A stretch of DNA of 10,123 nucleotides, from NCBI GenBank assembly GCA_011523725.1, contig WTGD01000218.1, positions 1 through 10,123 of the forward strand. The letters run 5' to 3'. Below the pieces are notes generated by a model that ran no database searches, was not told the DNA's origin, and saw only the letters and a program-made list of their open reading frames with translations. Origin of the DNA: Nitrospinota bacterium (GTDB lineage Bacteria > UBA8248). The translations under genes were made by a program, and so were the position numbers. Positions 1 through 6,327 of the stretch are shown here, in pieces. How positions within the stretch are numbered: position 1 is the first letter of the stretch; each line of letters begins with the position of its first letter.

Positions 1-748
1 GAAATGCGCGGACCACGTTGGGGGTGTCCGGCTGATCCTTATCGCCCGCGCCGTAACCCACCCGCGTGATCGTCATTTCGGGCATGGGGCCAAAGAATTC
101 CGCGCTCTCTGAGAGCAACAGGGCCCCCGTGGGAGTCAGAACCTCGCCTTCGAAGCTGCTCTCGGCCACGGGCACGCCTTCGAGCAATTTGGCGGTCGCA
201 GGTGCGGGAACCGGCATCCGGCCGTGCGCGCACTGCACGAACCCGCTCCCCACCGGCAGGGGAGAAGCCGCGACCCGCTCGACGCCCAGCAAGTGGAGTC
301 CCAGAAAATAGCCCGTGACGTCGACGATCGAATCCACCGCGCCGACCTCGTGGAAATGGATTTCGTCTAGCGAGACCCCGTGGATGCCCGCTTCCACGAC
401 GCCCAGGCGGTGAAAGGCCTGGATGGCGCGGTTCTTGGGCGTTTCGGGAATCGGCGCTTTTTTGAGGATTTCCCGAATCTGGCTGTAGGAGCGGCCGTGA
501 TGGTGCGCGCCGTGATGATGCCCCTCTCCGTGATGATGATGATGCGATTCCCGGGTAATGTTGACCCTGAACTTGATCGACGTAACTCCTTGTTTTAGAA
601 CACTATCGCTAGAGAGATCGTAGCCTCCGACCTCCAGCTTCGCCAACTCCCCTTCTAGGGCCGTGAAGTCCAGCCCCAGATCCAGCAGGGCGCCCACGAG
701 CATATCCCCGGCAGCGCCCGCGAAGCAGTCGAAATAGATCGTCTTCAC
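1..748 (-). CDS. larC: LarC, nickel insertion enzyme for the nickel-pincer nucleotide cofactor (N-terminal part, cut by window edge)
   Basis: LarC is the cyclometallase that inserts nickel into the pyridinium-3,5-bisthiocarboxylic acid mononucleotide made by LarB and LarE. My translation from the GTG at 748 is open for 249 codons to the window edge; the family is usually about 400 residues, so the C-terminal part lies outside. The start reads VKTIYFDCFAGAAGDM, the typical LarC N terminus. Residues 69-84 hold 11 histidines (runs of five, three and three), a likely nickel-binding segment. Residues 131-143 read HFHEVGAVDSIVD, another family hallmark, followed by a conserved region ending in LTPTGA and RVGYGAG. 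The GTG overlaps the larB stop (GTGA) and has no Shine-Dalgarno-like sequence before it, so translation is probably coupled to larB. No frameshift splitting larC is seen in this part. Confidence 0.93.
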   Translation of the reverse strand, partial: MKTIYFDCFAGAAGDMLVGALLDLGLDFTALEGELAKLEVGGYDLSSDSVLKQGVTSIKFRVNITRESHHHHHGEGHHHGAHHHGRSYSQIREILKKAPIPETPKNRAIQAFHRLGVVEAGIHGVSLDEIHFHEVGAVDSIVDVTGYFLGLHLLGVERVAASPLPVGSGFVQCAHGRMPVPAPATAKLLEGVPVAESSFEGEVLTPTGALLLSESAEFFGPMPEMTITRVGYGAGDKDQPDTPNVVRAF

Positions 749-1503
749 GGGGCAGCCGTTTGCCGGTTGATGAGGTGCGCCTGGCAGGCCGCGCCGAAGC
801 CGTTGTCGATGTTCACCACGCTCAGGCCCGAAGCGCATGAGTTCAGCATGGCGAACAGCGCCGTAAGCCCCCCCAGGTTCGCGCCGTAGCCCACCGAGGT
901 GGGCACCGCGATGACGGGGCATGCCACCAGACCCGCGACCACCGAGGGCAGGGCGCCCTCCATGCCCGCCACGGTGATGATGGCGTTCGACTCGCGCAGG
1001 GTCTCCACTTCCGCCAGGAGGCGGTGCAGGCCCGCCACGCCCACGTCGTAGACGCGCGTTACCCTGGAGCCCAGAATCCGCGCGGTCACCGCCGCCTCCT
1101 CGGCGACGGGCATGTCGGAAGTTCCCGCGCAGACGACCGCGATGGATCCGACCGGAGCGGGCGGGTTCTGGCACGGAATTTCGACGATGCGCGCGGCTTC
1201 GTGGTGGTTCGCGCGGGGAGAGAGTTCGAGCAGGGCTTCGGCCTGCTCCGCGCCTGCGTGGGTGACCATGACCGTCTGGTTTCTCGCCATGAGGCTCTTT
1301 GCGATTTCGACGACCTGTTCTCTGGTTTTTCCCGCGCCGAATACGACCTCGGCAAAACCGTTTCTGAGCGCGCGGTGGTGATCCACCCGCGTGTGGCCCA
1401 GGTCCTCGAAGGGCAGGTCCCGAAGACGCGCGACGGCGTCATCAGGCGTGAGACGGCCCCCTTTCACCTGCTCCAGCAGTTCAAGGATGAGGTTCGGGTT
1501 CAC
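745..1503 (-). CDS. larB: LarB, pyridinium-3,5-biscarboxylic acid mononucleotide synthase
   Basis: LarB starts nickel-pincer cofactor synthesis: it carboxylates the nicotinic acid ring of NaAD and releases AMP, giving pyridinium-3,5-dicarboxylic acid mononucleotide. The 252-residue product has the expected length. Its C-terminal half is a PurE (AIR carboxylase)-like domain: GTSDMPVAEEA at 127-137, YDVGVAGLHRLL at 152-163, GMEGALPSVVAGL at 180-192, and PTSVGYGANLGGLTALFAMLNSC up to residue 223. Glu182 and Cys223 correspond, as I recall, to the catalytic Glu and Cys described for the Lactobacillus plantarum enzyme. The GTG start at 1503 overlaps the larE TGA by four bases (GTGA). The bases just upstream are pyrimidine-rich with no Shine-Dalgarno sequence, which points to translational coupling. 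The larB stop in turn overlaps the larC start. Confidence 0.94.
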   Translation of the reverse strand: MNPNLILELLEQVKGGRLTPDDAVARLRDLPFEDLGHTRVDHHRALRNGFAEVVFGAGKTREQVVEIAKSLMARNQTVMVTHAGAEQAEALLELSPRANHHEAARIVEIPCQNPPAPVGSIAVVCAGTSDMPVAEEAAVTARILGSRVTRVYDVGVAGLHRLLAEVETLRESNAIITVAGMEGALPSVVAGLVACPVIAVPTSVGYGANLGGLTALFAMLNSCASGLSVVNIDNGFGAACQAHLINRQTAAP

Positions 1504-2348
1504 GAGAGGATAAGGAGGTCGGAGCCGCGTTCGGTCTTGAGCACTTCGTTCATGCTCCCCGAGCGGAATCCTTCGAGATCGATGGTCACGTAGGTGAAGC
1601 CGGCCTCTTTCATCCGGGCGATCACTTTCTTGGAAATCTCCCCATCGACCAGCCGGGCGATGTCGGCTCTGGGCACCTCGATTCTGGCGACGTCGCCGTG
1701 ATGGCGCACCCGCAATTGCCTAAAGCCCAACTCCCGCAAGCCGCTTTCCGCCTTCTCGACCTGGGCGATTTTCTCGGGCGTGATGCGGTCGCCGTAGGGG
1801 AACCGGCTCGAGAGGCACGCTTGCGCCGGCTTCTCCCAGGTGGGGAGGCCGAACGATTGCGAGAGGGTGCGGATGTCCTCTTTCGTCATGCCCACTTCCA
1901 TGAGCGGGCTTCGCACGCCCAGCTCACGCGCCGCCTGCATGCCCGGGCGGTGGTCGCCCACGTCGTCGGCGTTCGAGCCGTCGACGATGACGGCCGTCTC
2001 CTCTTCCGCCGCCACGCGGCTCAGGACGGAATAGAGTTCGTTCTTGCAGAAATAACAGCGGTTCGGCGGGTTGTTCCCGAACGATTCATCCGCTATTTCG
2101 TCGGTGTCGACGATGAGGTGGCGTATCCCGATTTGCGCTGCGAGTATGCTCGATTCCTTGAGTTCGGATGCGGCCAGGGTGACGGATCGGCCTGTGACGG
2201 CGAGCGCGCCCGCGCCCAAGACATCGTGAGCCACTTTGGCCAGAAAGGTGCTGTCCACGCCTGCCGAGAACGCGACCAGAACGCTCCCCATCTCTTCGAG
2301 GGTTCGTTCGAGCCTTTTCAGTTTCGCGTCCGGCTTCGTATCGCTCAA
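1500..2348 (-). CDS. larE: LarE, ATP-dependent sulfur transferase (three-cysteine type)
   Basis: LarE adenylates the carboxylates of the LarB product and converts them to thiocarboxylates. The 282-residue protein carries the PP-loop pyrophosphatase signature SAGVDS at residues 28-33, the family segment NRCYFCKNELY at 97-106 and KPAQACLSSRFPYGDRIT at 173-190. It has cysteines at 98, 101 and 178. Cys178 sits where the single sacrificial cysteine lies in L. plantarum LarE (Cys176). The extra CxxC is typical of homologues that bind a [4Fe-4S] cluster and act catalytically, as reported for Thermotoga maritima LarE. Cluster binding here is inference. The TTG start at 2348 is preceded by GGAG seven bases upstream, and a promoter lies about 30 bp further up. 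This is the first gene of larE-larB-larC. Confidence 0.93.
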   Translation of the reverse strand: MSDTKPDAKLKRLERTLEEMGSVLVAFSAGVDSTFLAKVAHDVLGAGALAVTGRSVTLAASELKESSILAAQIGIRHLIVDTDEIADESFGNNPPNRCYFCKNELYSVLSRVAAEEETAVIVDGSNADDVGDHRPGMQAARELGVRSPLMEVGMTKEDIRTLSQSFGLPTWEKPAQACLSSRFPYGDRITPEKIAQVEKAESGLRELGFRQLRVRHHGDVARIEVPRADIARLVDGEISKKVIARMKEAGFTYVTIDLEGFRSGSMNEVLKTERGSDLLILS

Positions 2349-2380
2349 GATGAGTCTCCGTTCGACGGCTGGTTTGGCAT

Positions 2381-2410
2381 ATTCTAGCCCGTCTCGTTCA
2401 CCAAGGGCAA
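2381..2410 (-). promoter_or_regulatory. Candidate sigma70 promoter of the lar operon
   Basis: On the minus strand, TTGCCC (2410-2405) and TAGAAT (2386-2381) are separated by 18 bp, matching the -35 box at 4/6 and the -10 box at 5/6. Transcription would start near 2373, about 25 bases before the larE TTG at 2348. No nickel-responsive operator is recognisable. Confidence 0.5.
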
Positions 2411-2497
2411 CGCATCGACATTCCGGGCTTCATGGCGTATGACGATATCCGGTTCCCGGGCGGGGAGAGGCCGCAAGCCGCCCTTGATTTCCGGGTG

Positions 2498-2526
2498 TGG
2501 TCAAATCGCACTGAATGGTCTATATG
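2498..2526 (+). promoter_or_regulatory. Candidate sigma70 promoter of hisC
   Basis: TGGTCA (2498-2503) and TATATG (2521-2526) are 17 bp apart, each 4/6 to consensus. The inferred start near 2533 leaves about 45 bases of leader to the GTG at 2579. It lies downstream of the alternative upstream hisC start at 2432, which supports the shorter reading of hisC. Confidence 0.45.
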
Positions 2527-2578
2527 TTCGCCGTTCGGGGAGGTTGGAGACGGGGATAATCAAGAGAGGTGCAAGACT

Positions 2579-3664
2579 GTGAACGTGGAAGAGCTGCTGA
2601 GAAGGGGCGTCTCCTCGCTGAAGGCCTATGTTCCGGGGCGCTCCATCGAGGAGGTGGCCGCCGAGTACGGGCTGAGCGAGGTCGTCAAGCTCGCCAGCAA
2701 CGAGAATGCGCTCGGCCCCACGCCCGGCGCCATAGATGCGATTCGCGGCGCGCTCGACGGCCTGCACCGCTACCCCGACGGCGGGGCGAAAGCGCTGGCG
2801 GCGCGTCTGGCGCAAAAACTGGGCGTCTCCCCGGCCTGCGTATTCATGGGAAACGGGGGAGACGACGTTCTCTCCGTCCTGAGCAGGACGTTTCTGGACG
2901 AAGGCGACGAGGTAGTCATTCCCCGGCCCACCTTCAGCCCCTATGCGCACGTGAGCCGGGTGATGGGCGCCAAGGTCGTATTCTCGCCCCTGCGCGAGAT
3001 GCGAATCGATTTGGACGACGTTTTCACCCGGATTTCCGGGCGCACGAAAATCGTATTCCTCTGCTCTCCGAACAATCCCACGGGCGGGATTCTGGCGGAG
3101 GGCGAACTCGTCTCTTTTCTCGAAAAACTGCCCGAAGGCCTCCTGGTGCTTCTGGATGAAGCCTATGGCGATTTCGCGGACGATCCGGCGTATCCCGACA
3201 GCGTTTCCCTCATCGAGCGCTTCCCGCTCGTCGTCCTGCGCTCGTTCTCGAAAATATACGGTCTGGCCGGCCTGCGCGTGGGATTCGCCGTGAGCCGAGA
3301 GGACGTCGTCGGGTACATGAACCGCGTTCGCGAACCATTCAACGTGAACCAGCTCGCGCAGGCGGCGGCTCTGGCAGCGCTCGAGGACGATGACTACAAG
3401 GAACGCGCCGTCGCTTTGGTGCGGGAGGGGAGAGAGGCGCTCTATGCGGCGTTCGGCGGGATGGGGATCGAATTCGTCGAAAGCCAGGCCAACTTCATCT
3501 TCGTGCGCGTGGGCGATGGAGACGCGGCGACCGACGCCCTGATGCGCGAGGGCGTCATCGTTCGTCCCGGCAGCGCCTTCGGGCATCCCGAATGGATTCG
3601 CGTCACCGTCGGGCTCCCTGAAGAGAATGAGCGCTTTCTCTCGAAGCTCAAGGGTTTTTTGTGA
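2579..3664 (+). CDS. hisC: Histidinol-phosphate aminotransferase (HisC), class II PLP aminotransferase
   Basis: This fold-type I PLP enzyme transfers an amino group from glutamate to imidazole acetol-phosphate, giving histidinol phosphate in histidine synthesis. I place the start at the GTG at 2579 (AGAGG about nine bases upstream). This gives 361 residues, the usual family length. The frame stays open up to 2432, but that 49-residue extension is unlike HisC and lies upstream of the candidate promoter. Visible signatures are KLASNENALGPTP at 37-49, LHRYPDGGA at 62-70, SPNNPTGG at 163-170, DEAYGDF at 193-199, and RSFSKIYGLAGLRVGF at 221-236 with Schiff-base Lys225. The substrate-carboxylate arginine is probably Arg341 in IRVTVG. 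No other his genes are nearby. HisC paralogues sometimes act on aromatic amino acids, so substrate range is less certain than family. Confidence 0.9.
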   Translation: MNVEELLRRGVSSLKAYVPGRSIEEVAAEYGLSEVVKLASNENALGPTPGAIDAIRGALDGLHRYPDGGAKALAARLAQKLGVSPACVFMGNGGDDVLSVLSRTFLDEGDEVVIPRPTFSPYAHVSRVMGAKVVFSPLREMRIDLDDVFTRISGRTKIVFLCSPNNPTGGILAEGELVSFLEKLPEGLLVLLDEAYGDFADDPAYPDSVSLIERFPLVVLRSFSKIYGLAGLRVGFAVSREDVVGYMNRVREPFNVNQLAQAAALAALEDDDYKERAVALVREGREALYAAFGGMGIEFVESQANFIFVRVGDGDAATDALMREGVIVRPGSAFGHPEWIRVTVGLPEENERFLSKLKGFL

Positions 3665-3691
3665 GTTTTCATTTGATTGCAGGGTTTCCGC

Positions 3692-3785
3692 AGGGACAAC
3701 CCCTTCTCGGAGTTGTCCTGCCCCCGTAGTTGTCCCTTGTCAGGACGGGACGGGGCCTGTGGGACAGCCCCGAGGAGGGGCTGTC
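3692..3785. repeat. Cluster of GC-rich inverted repeats downstream of hisC
   Basis: The stretch 3665-3978 (314 bp) holds no convincing gene. Within it, AGGGACAAC (3692-3700) can pair perfectly with GTTGTCCCT (3729-3737), or seven of its bases with the nearer GTTGTCC (3712-3718), giving mutually exclusive hairpins. A separate perfect 9-bp hairpin follows: GACAGCCCC (3763-3771), loop GAGGA, GGGGCTGTC (3777-3785). None is followed by a T-run on the plus strand, so they do not look like simple terminators. The recurring GGGACA/TGTCCC words suggest a REP-like or degenerate palindromic element, or a structured 3' UTR of hisC. A weaker 6-bp pair CGAGAA/TTCTCG follows near 3800-3822. Confidence 0.5.
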
Positions 3786-3888
3786 ACTGCAAACGATACG
3801 AGAATGATACTGCTTTCTCGCCTTTCTGGCGCACTCTGAAGCAGCGATCAGATGCGCAAGTGCTCCCCATGAAACATTTACGAAAATA

Positions 3889-3933
3889 AAAATCCCCGGC
3901 GCGGGAGATTCTACCTCCCGCGCCGGGGATTTT
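3889..3933. terminator. Bidirectional intrinsic terminator between hisC and the HU gene
   Basis: A perfect 19-bp stem pairs 3889-3907 with 3915-3933 around a 7-base loop (ATTCTAC). The GC core is flanked by TTTT on the plus-strand exit and by a T-rich tract (TTTTTATTTT) on the minus-strand exit. It sits between the convergent hisC and HU genes and can stop transcription from both sides. Confidence 0.88.
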
Positions 3934-3978
3934 ACCCTTGCGTCGTTTCCCGAATCAGGCGCCTTCGAAAGCCGGCGT

Positions 3979-4254
3979 TTATTTGTTCACCGCGTCCTTG
4001 AGGCTCTTGCCTGCGGAGAACTTGGGCGCCTTGCTCGCCTTGATCGAGATTGTCTCGCCCGTTTGCGGGTTGCGTCCCGTACGTGCGGCCCGCTTGGAAA
4101 CGGAAAAAGTCCCGAATCCGACCAGGGAGACGCGATCCCCATTTTTCAGGGCTTGCGTCACGGAATCAAGCAGGGATTTCAGCGCCCGGTCTGCGGCGGC
4201 TTTCGAGATGCCGGCGTCCCCGGCGATTTTTTCTACCAGATCGGATCTCTGCAT
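3979..4254 (-). CDS. HU-family nucleoid DNA-binding protein
   Basis: This 91-residue protein has the length and full sequence pattern of the HU/IHF family, small dimeric proteins that bend DNA and compact the nucleoid. It begins MQRSDLVEKIA, has the helical dimerisation region through about residue 40, the turn VGFGTFSV at 45-52, and the DNA-binding arm with RNPQTGE at 61-67. Pro63 would be the residue that intercalates into the minor groove. The end SAGKSLKDAVNK is typical of HU. GGGAGG lies about six bases before the ATG. It has its own promoter and a strong terminator, so it is monocistronic. HU is more likely than IHF from the sequence, but the two are closely related; I give no gene symbol because the HU type (alpha or beta) cannot be set. 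Confidence 0.93.
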   Translation of the reverse strand: MQRSDLVEKIAGDAGISKAAADRALKSLLDSVTQALKNGDRVSLVGFGTFSVSKRAARTGRNPQTGETISIKASKAPKFSAGKSLKDAVNK

Positions 4255-4328
4255 TGGGTCCTCCCACTTTCAATGACGGGCCTTAATAAATAATTGGTAG
4301 TCCAACTGTTTTTCTAAAGAGAAATACC

Positions 4329-4357
4329 AATCTATCGTAGCCGCACGGAGAGGTCAA
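4329..4357 (-). promoter_or_regulatory. Candidate sigma70 promoter of the HU gene, with nearby inverted repeat
   Basis: On the minus strand TTGACC (4357-4352, 5/6) and TAGATT (4334-4329, 4/6) are 17 bp apart, with transcription starting near 4321 and a leader of about 65 bases. The 273 bp between the helicase stop and the HU start are clearly more AT-rich than the surroundings. An inverted repeat, ATTGGTA (4293-4299) and TACCAAT (4325-4331), overlaps the -10 edge and the leader; it could be an operator or leader hairpin. A second TTGACC further upstream is followed by an AT-rich stretch with TATAAA at poor (14-bp) spacing. No clear terminator for the helicase is visible. Confidence 0.6.
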
Positions 4358-4527
4358 TAGAGAACATGGCGCAGAGGGGTATTTTTTATCGACAGATGGG
4401 AGTTTATGTTTGTAAGTATTTTTATATCAATTACTTAAAGGGTCAAAAAACTTTCCCAAAACTTAAACATGATGATCGCCCGCGGTTTTGCCGTTTCGTG
4501 TAACTTTCGCTGTGCGGAGGCTTCGAA

Positions 4528-6249
4528 CTACCGGAGCGAGAGGCCGGTGCGGCGGGGCATTTTGCGAAGCCGCTCGTAGCGCGCGACGGTGGGCTGATCG
4601 AGCAGGGGCTTAGGTTCGTTCTCGAGGTTTTGCTGGTGGACGTCGTCCGCGAAACCTTGGATGCCGACCCTGGGCAGCGCCTTGCCGATGAAGCGCTCGA
4701 TGTTCTTGACGGGCGTGATTTCACCGGGCGACATGAGCGTCATGGCGTAGCCGATGCTGCCGGCGCGCGCCGTTCTGCCTGCGCGGTGCACGTAATCCTC
4801 GGGGTATTCGGGCACGTCGTAATTGATGACGTGGGAGATGCCCGTCACGTCGATTCCGCGCGAAACGATGTCCGTCGCCACGAGAATGCGGTGCTTGCCC
4901 TGGCGAAAGCCCGCCAACGCGCGCTCCCTCTGGCGCTGGCTTCTGTCGGAGTGAATCTTGGCGACGGAAATTTTCTCGTTCTCCAGGAAATTGCACAGTA
5001 TATCGGCGCCGGACTTGGTTCTCGTGAAGATGAGGACGCTGGTGGGATTGTATTTGTCGATGATGCCCAGCACGCCGCGCGGCTTGTTCGCCATGCTGAT
5101 GGGGTAGACGCCGTGGTGGATGCCCTCCGCCGGCGTCGAGGGCGGCGAGATGTTGATTTGCACCGGATCGCTCACCGCGCGATTTGCCAGGTCCTGAATT
5201 TTCTCGGGCATGGTGGCGGAGAAGAGCATGGTTTGCCGCTTTTCGGGGAGGCGCTTGAGGATCTCGGTGATCTCCTCGGCGAAGCCCATGTCCAGCATGC
5301 GGTCGGCCTCGTCGATGATGAGTATCTCCAGTTTCCGGAAATGAACGGATTTGCGGTTCAGGTGATCGAGCAGCCTGCCTGGCGTGGCGACGACGATGTC
5401 CACTTTATCCTGAAAGGCCTGGAACTGGGGTTCGTAATCCACGCCGCCGTAGATGACGGCGCACGAGGTTTCGAGGTGTTTCCCCAGCCGGTGGAATTGC
5501 TCCGACACCTGGATGGCCAACTCCCGCGTGGGCGTTAGGACGAGGCACCGCGTACCAGAGCCGCCTTGCAGGCACTCCAGCACCGGCAGGGCGAACGAGG
5601 CCGTTTTCCCCGTGCCCGTTTGGGCGCAGCCGATGATGTCGCGTCCCTCGCGCGCGAGGGGGATCGCCTCCCGCTGGATGGGGGTGGGGGCGCCGAACCC
5701 GAGGCCGTGAATCCCGCGGAGCAACTCTGCCCCGAAGCCGAGTTCCCGAAAACCTTCGGGTGCGTCCGCGACGTCGAAATCGCCCACGCCGAACTCGGCG
5801 GGGTCTTTTTGATAGGTGATGCCGTTATAGGGTGCGTCTGTTCTTTTCTGGGGGGATGGCGGCGCGGCCTGCACTCCAACTGTTGCGGGTTTTTTCTTGC
5901 GGCGCCTTCTTTTCCTTTTGTTTTTGGATGGCTGCCCGTCGCTCGTTCCGTTTTTCGATTCTATCTTCGTTGCGTTTTGCTTATGCAAGTCTTCTCCATT
6001 ATTTTGTCTTGCGCGCGAACGCCTGCGCCGACGGCGCGGTTTCGCGGACTTCGTCTCTCCCGGGTCGGCTTTTTCCTGCGGGTATTCGCCGTTCAGGGGC
6101 GTCGAGGCGGAAGGCGGGTCTCTCCGCGCGGCGTGCTCTGCGGTTGAAATGGAAGCGGATTCCTGAACCTCGGGACTAGACTGGCTATCAGGGGCTTCTG
6201 CTTTGCTTTTGGAGCTTATGATGCTCGCTAAACGTTTGATTATTCTCAC
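4528..6249 (-). CDS. DEAD-box ATP-dependent RNA helicase, RhlE/RhlB-like, with long basic N-terminal extension
   Basis: This 573-residue protein has a complete two-domain DEAD-box core: Q motif PTPIQ at 188-192, motif I AQTGTGKT at 209-216, Ia PTREL at 240-244, Ib TPGR at 289-292, DEAD at 313-316, SAT at 344-346, IV LIFTRT at 406-411, V ATDIVSRGIDV at 458-468 and VI HRAGRTAR at 488-495. Such helicases unwind short RNA duplexes in ribosome assembly and RNA decay. About 150 residues precede the core. They are low in complexity, with two arginine/lysine clusters (PRRRRRRSRAR at 71-81; KNKRKRRRRKKK at 109-120), probably a disordered RNA-binding tail. The C-terminal tail is short. The GTG at 6249 has no Shine-Dalgarno sequence but lies directly behind a strong promoter, so it is probably a leaderless start. 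TTG at codon 88, after GGAG, is an alternative start. RhlE or RhlB cannot be decided. Confidence 0.92.
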   Translation of the reverse strand: MRIIKRLASIISSKSKAEAPDSQSSPEVQESASISTAEHAARRDPPSASTPLNGEYPQEKADPGETKSAKPRRRRRRSRARQNNGEDLHKQNATKIESKNGTSDGQPSKNKRKRRRRKKKPATVGVQAAPPSPQKRTDAPYNGITYQKDPAEFGVGDFDVADAPEGFRELGFGAELLRGIHGLGFGAPTPIQREAIPLAREGRDIIGCAQTGTGKTASFALPVLECLQGGSGTRCLVLTPTRELAIQVSEQFHRLGKHLETSCAVIYGGVDYEPQFQAFQDKVDIVVATPGRLLDHLNRKSVHFRKLEILIIDEADRMLDMGFAEEITEILKRLPEKRQTMLFSATMPEKIQDLANRAVSDPVQINISPPSTPAEGIHHGVYPISMANKPRGVLGIIDKYNPTSVLIFTRTKSGADILCNFLENEKISVAKIHSDRSQRQRERALAGFRQGKHRILVATDIVSRGIDVTGISHVINYDVPEYPEDYVHRAGRTARAGSIGYAMTLMSPGEITPVKNIERFIGKALPRVGIQGFADDVHQQNLENEPKPLLDQPTVARYERLRKMPRRTGLSLR

Positions 6250-6257
6250 GGTGAGTG

Positions 6258-6286
6258 TTTATAGGGAAGATGCTCGCGTCTGTCAA
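6258..6286 (-). promoter_or_regulatory. Strong sigma70-type promoter of the helicase gene
   Basis: On the minus strand TTGACA (6286-6281, 6/6) and TATAAA (6263-6258, 5/6) are separated by exactly 17 bp. Only eight bases lie between the -10 box and the GTG at 6249, so transcription would begin at or within about three bases of the start codon. A short palindrome, CTCAC-G-GTGAG (plus strand, 6245-6255), covers the inferred start and might be an operator. Confidence 0.75.
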
Positions 6287-6327
6287 GCGCAGAAAGCGAG
6301 GACTTGCAGTTGGAGGGGAGTCTGCTC

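Noticed and set aside
496..544. The CAT/CAC-rich run in larC as a microsatellite or CRISPR-like repeat
   Set aside because: It is in frame, coding for histidine with mixed codons, and fits LarC as a metal-binding tract; no spacer-repeat periodicity is present.
2432..2578. Upstream extension of hisC by 49 codons
   Set aside because: The extra residues are unlike HisC, lie upstream of the candidate promoter, and the GTG at 2579 has a ribosome site and gives the normal family length.
3677..3889. A 70-codon plus-strand frame with several cysteines after hisC
   Set aside because: It covers the inverted repeats and runs into the terminator, has no ribosome site and reads as repeat-derived sequence.
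4630..5538. A 302-codon plus-strand frame opposite the helicase
   Set aside because: Antisense shadow of a clearly coding DEAD-box core with all motifs.
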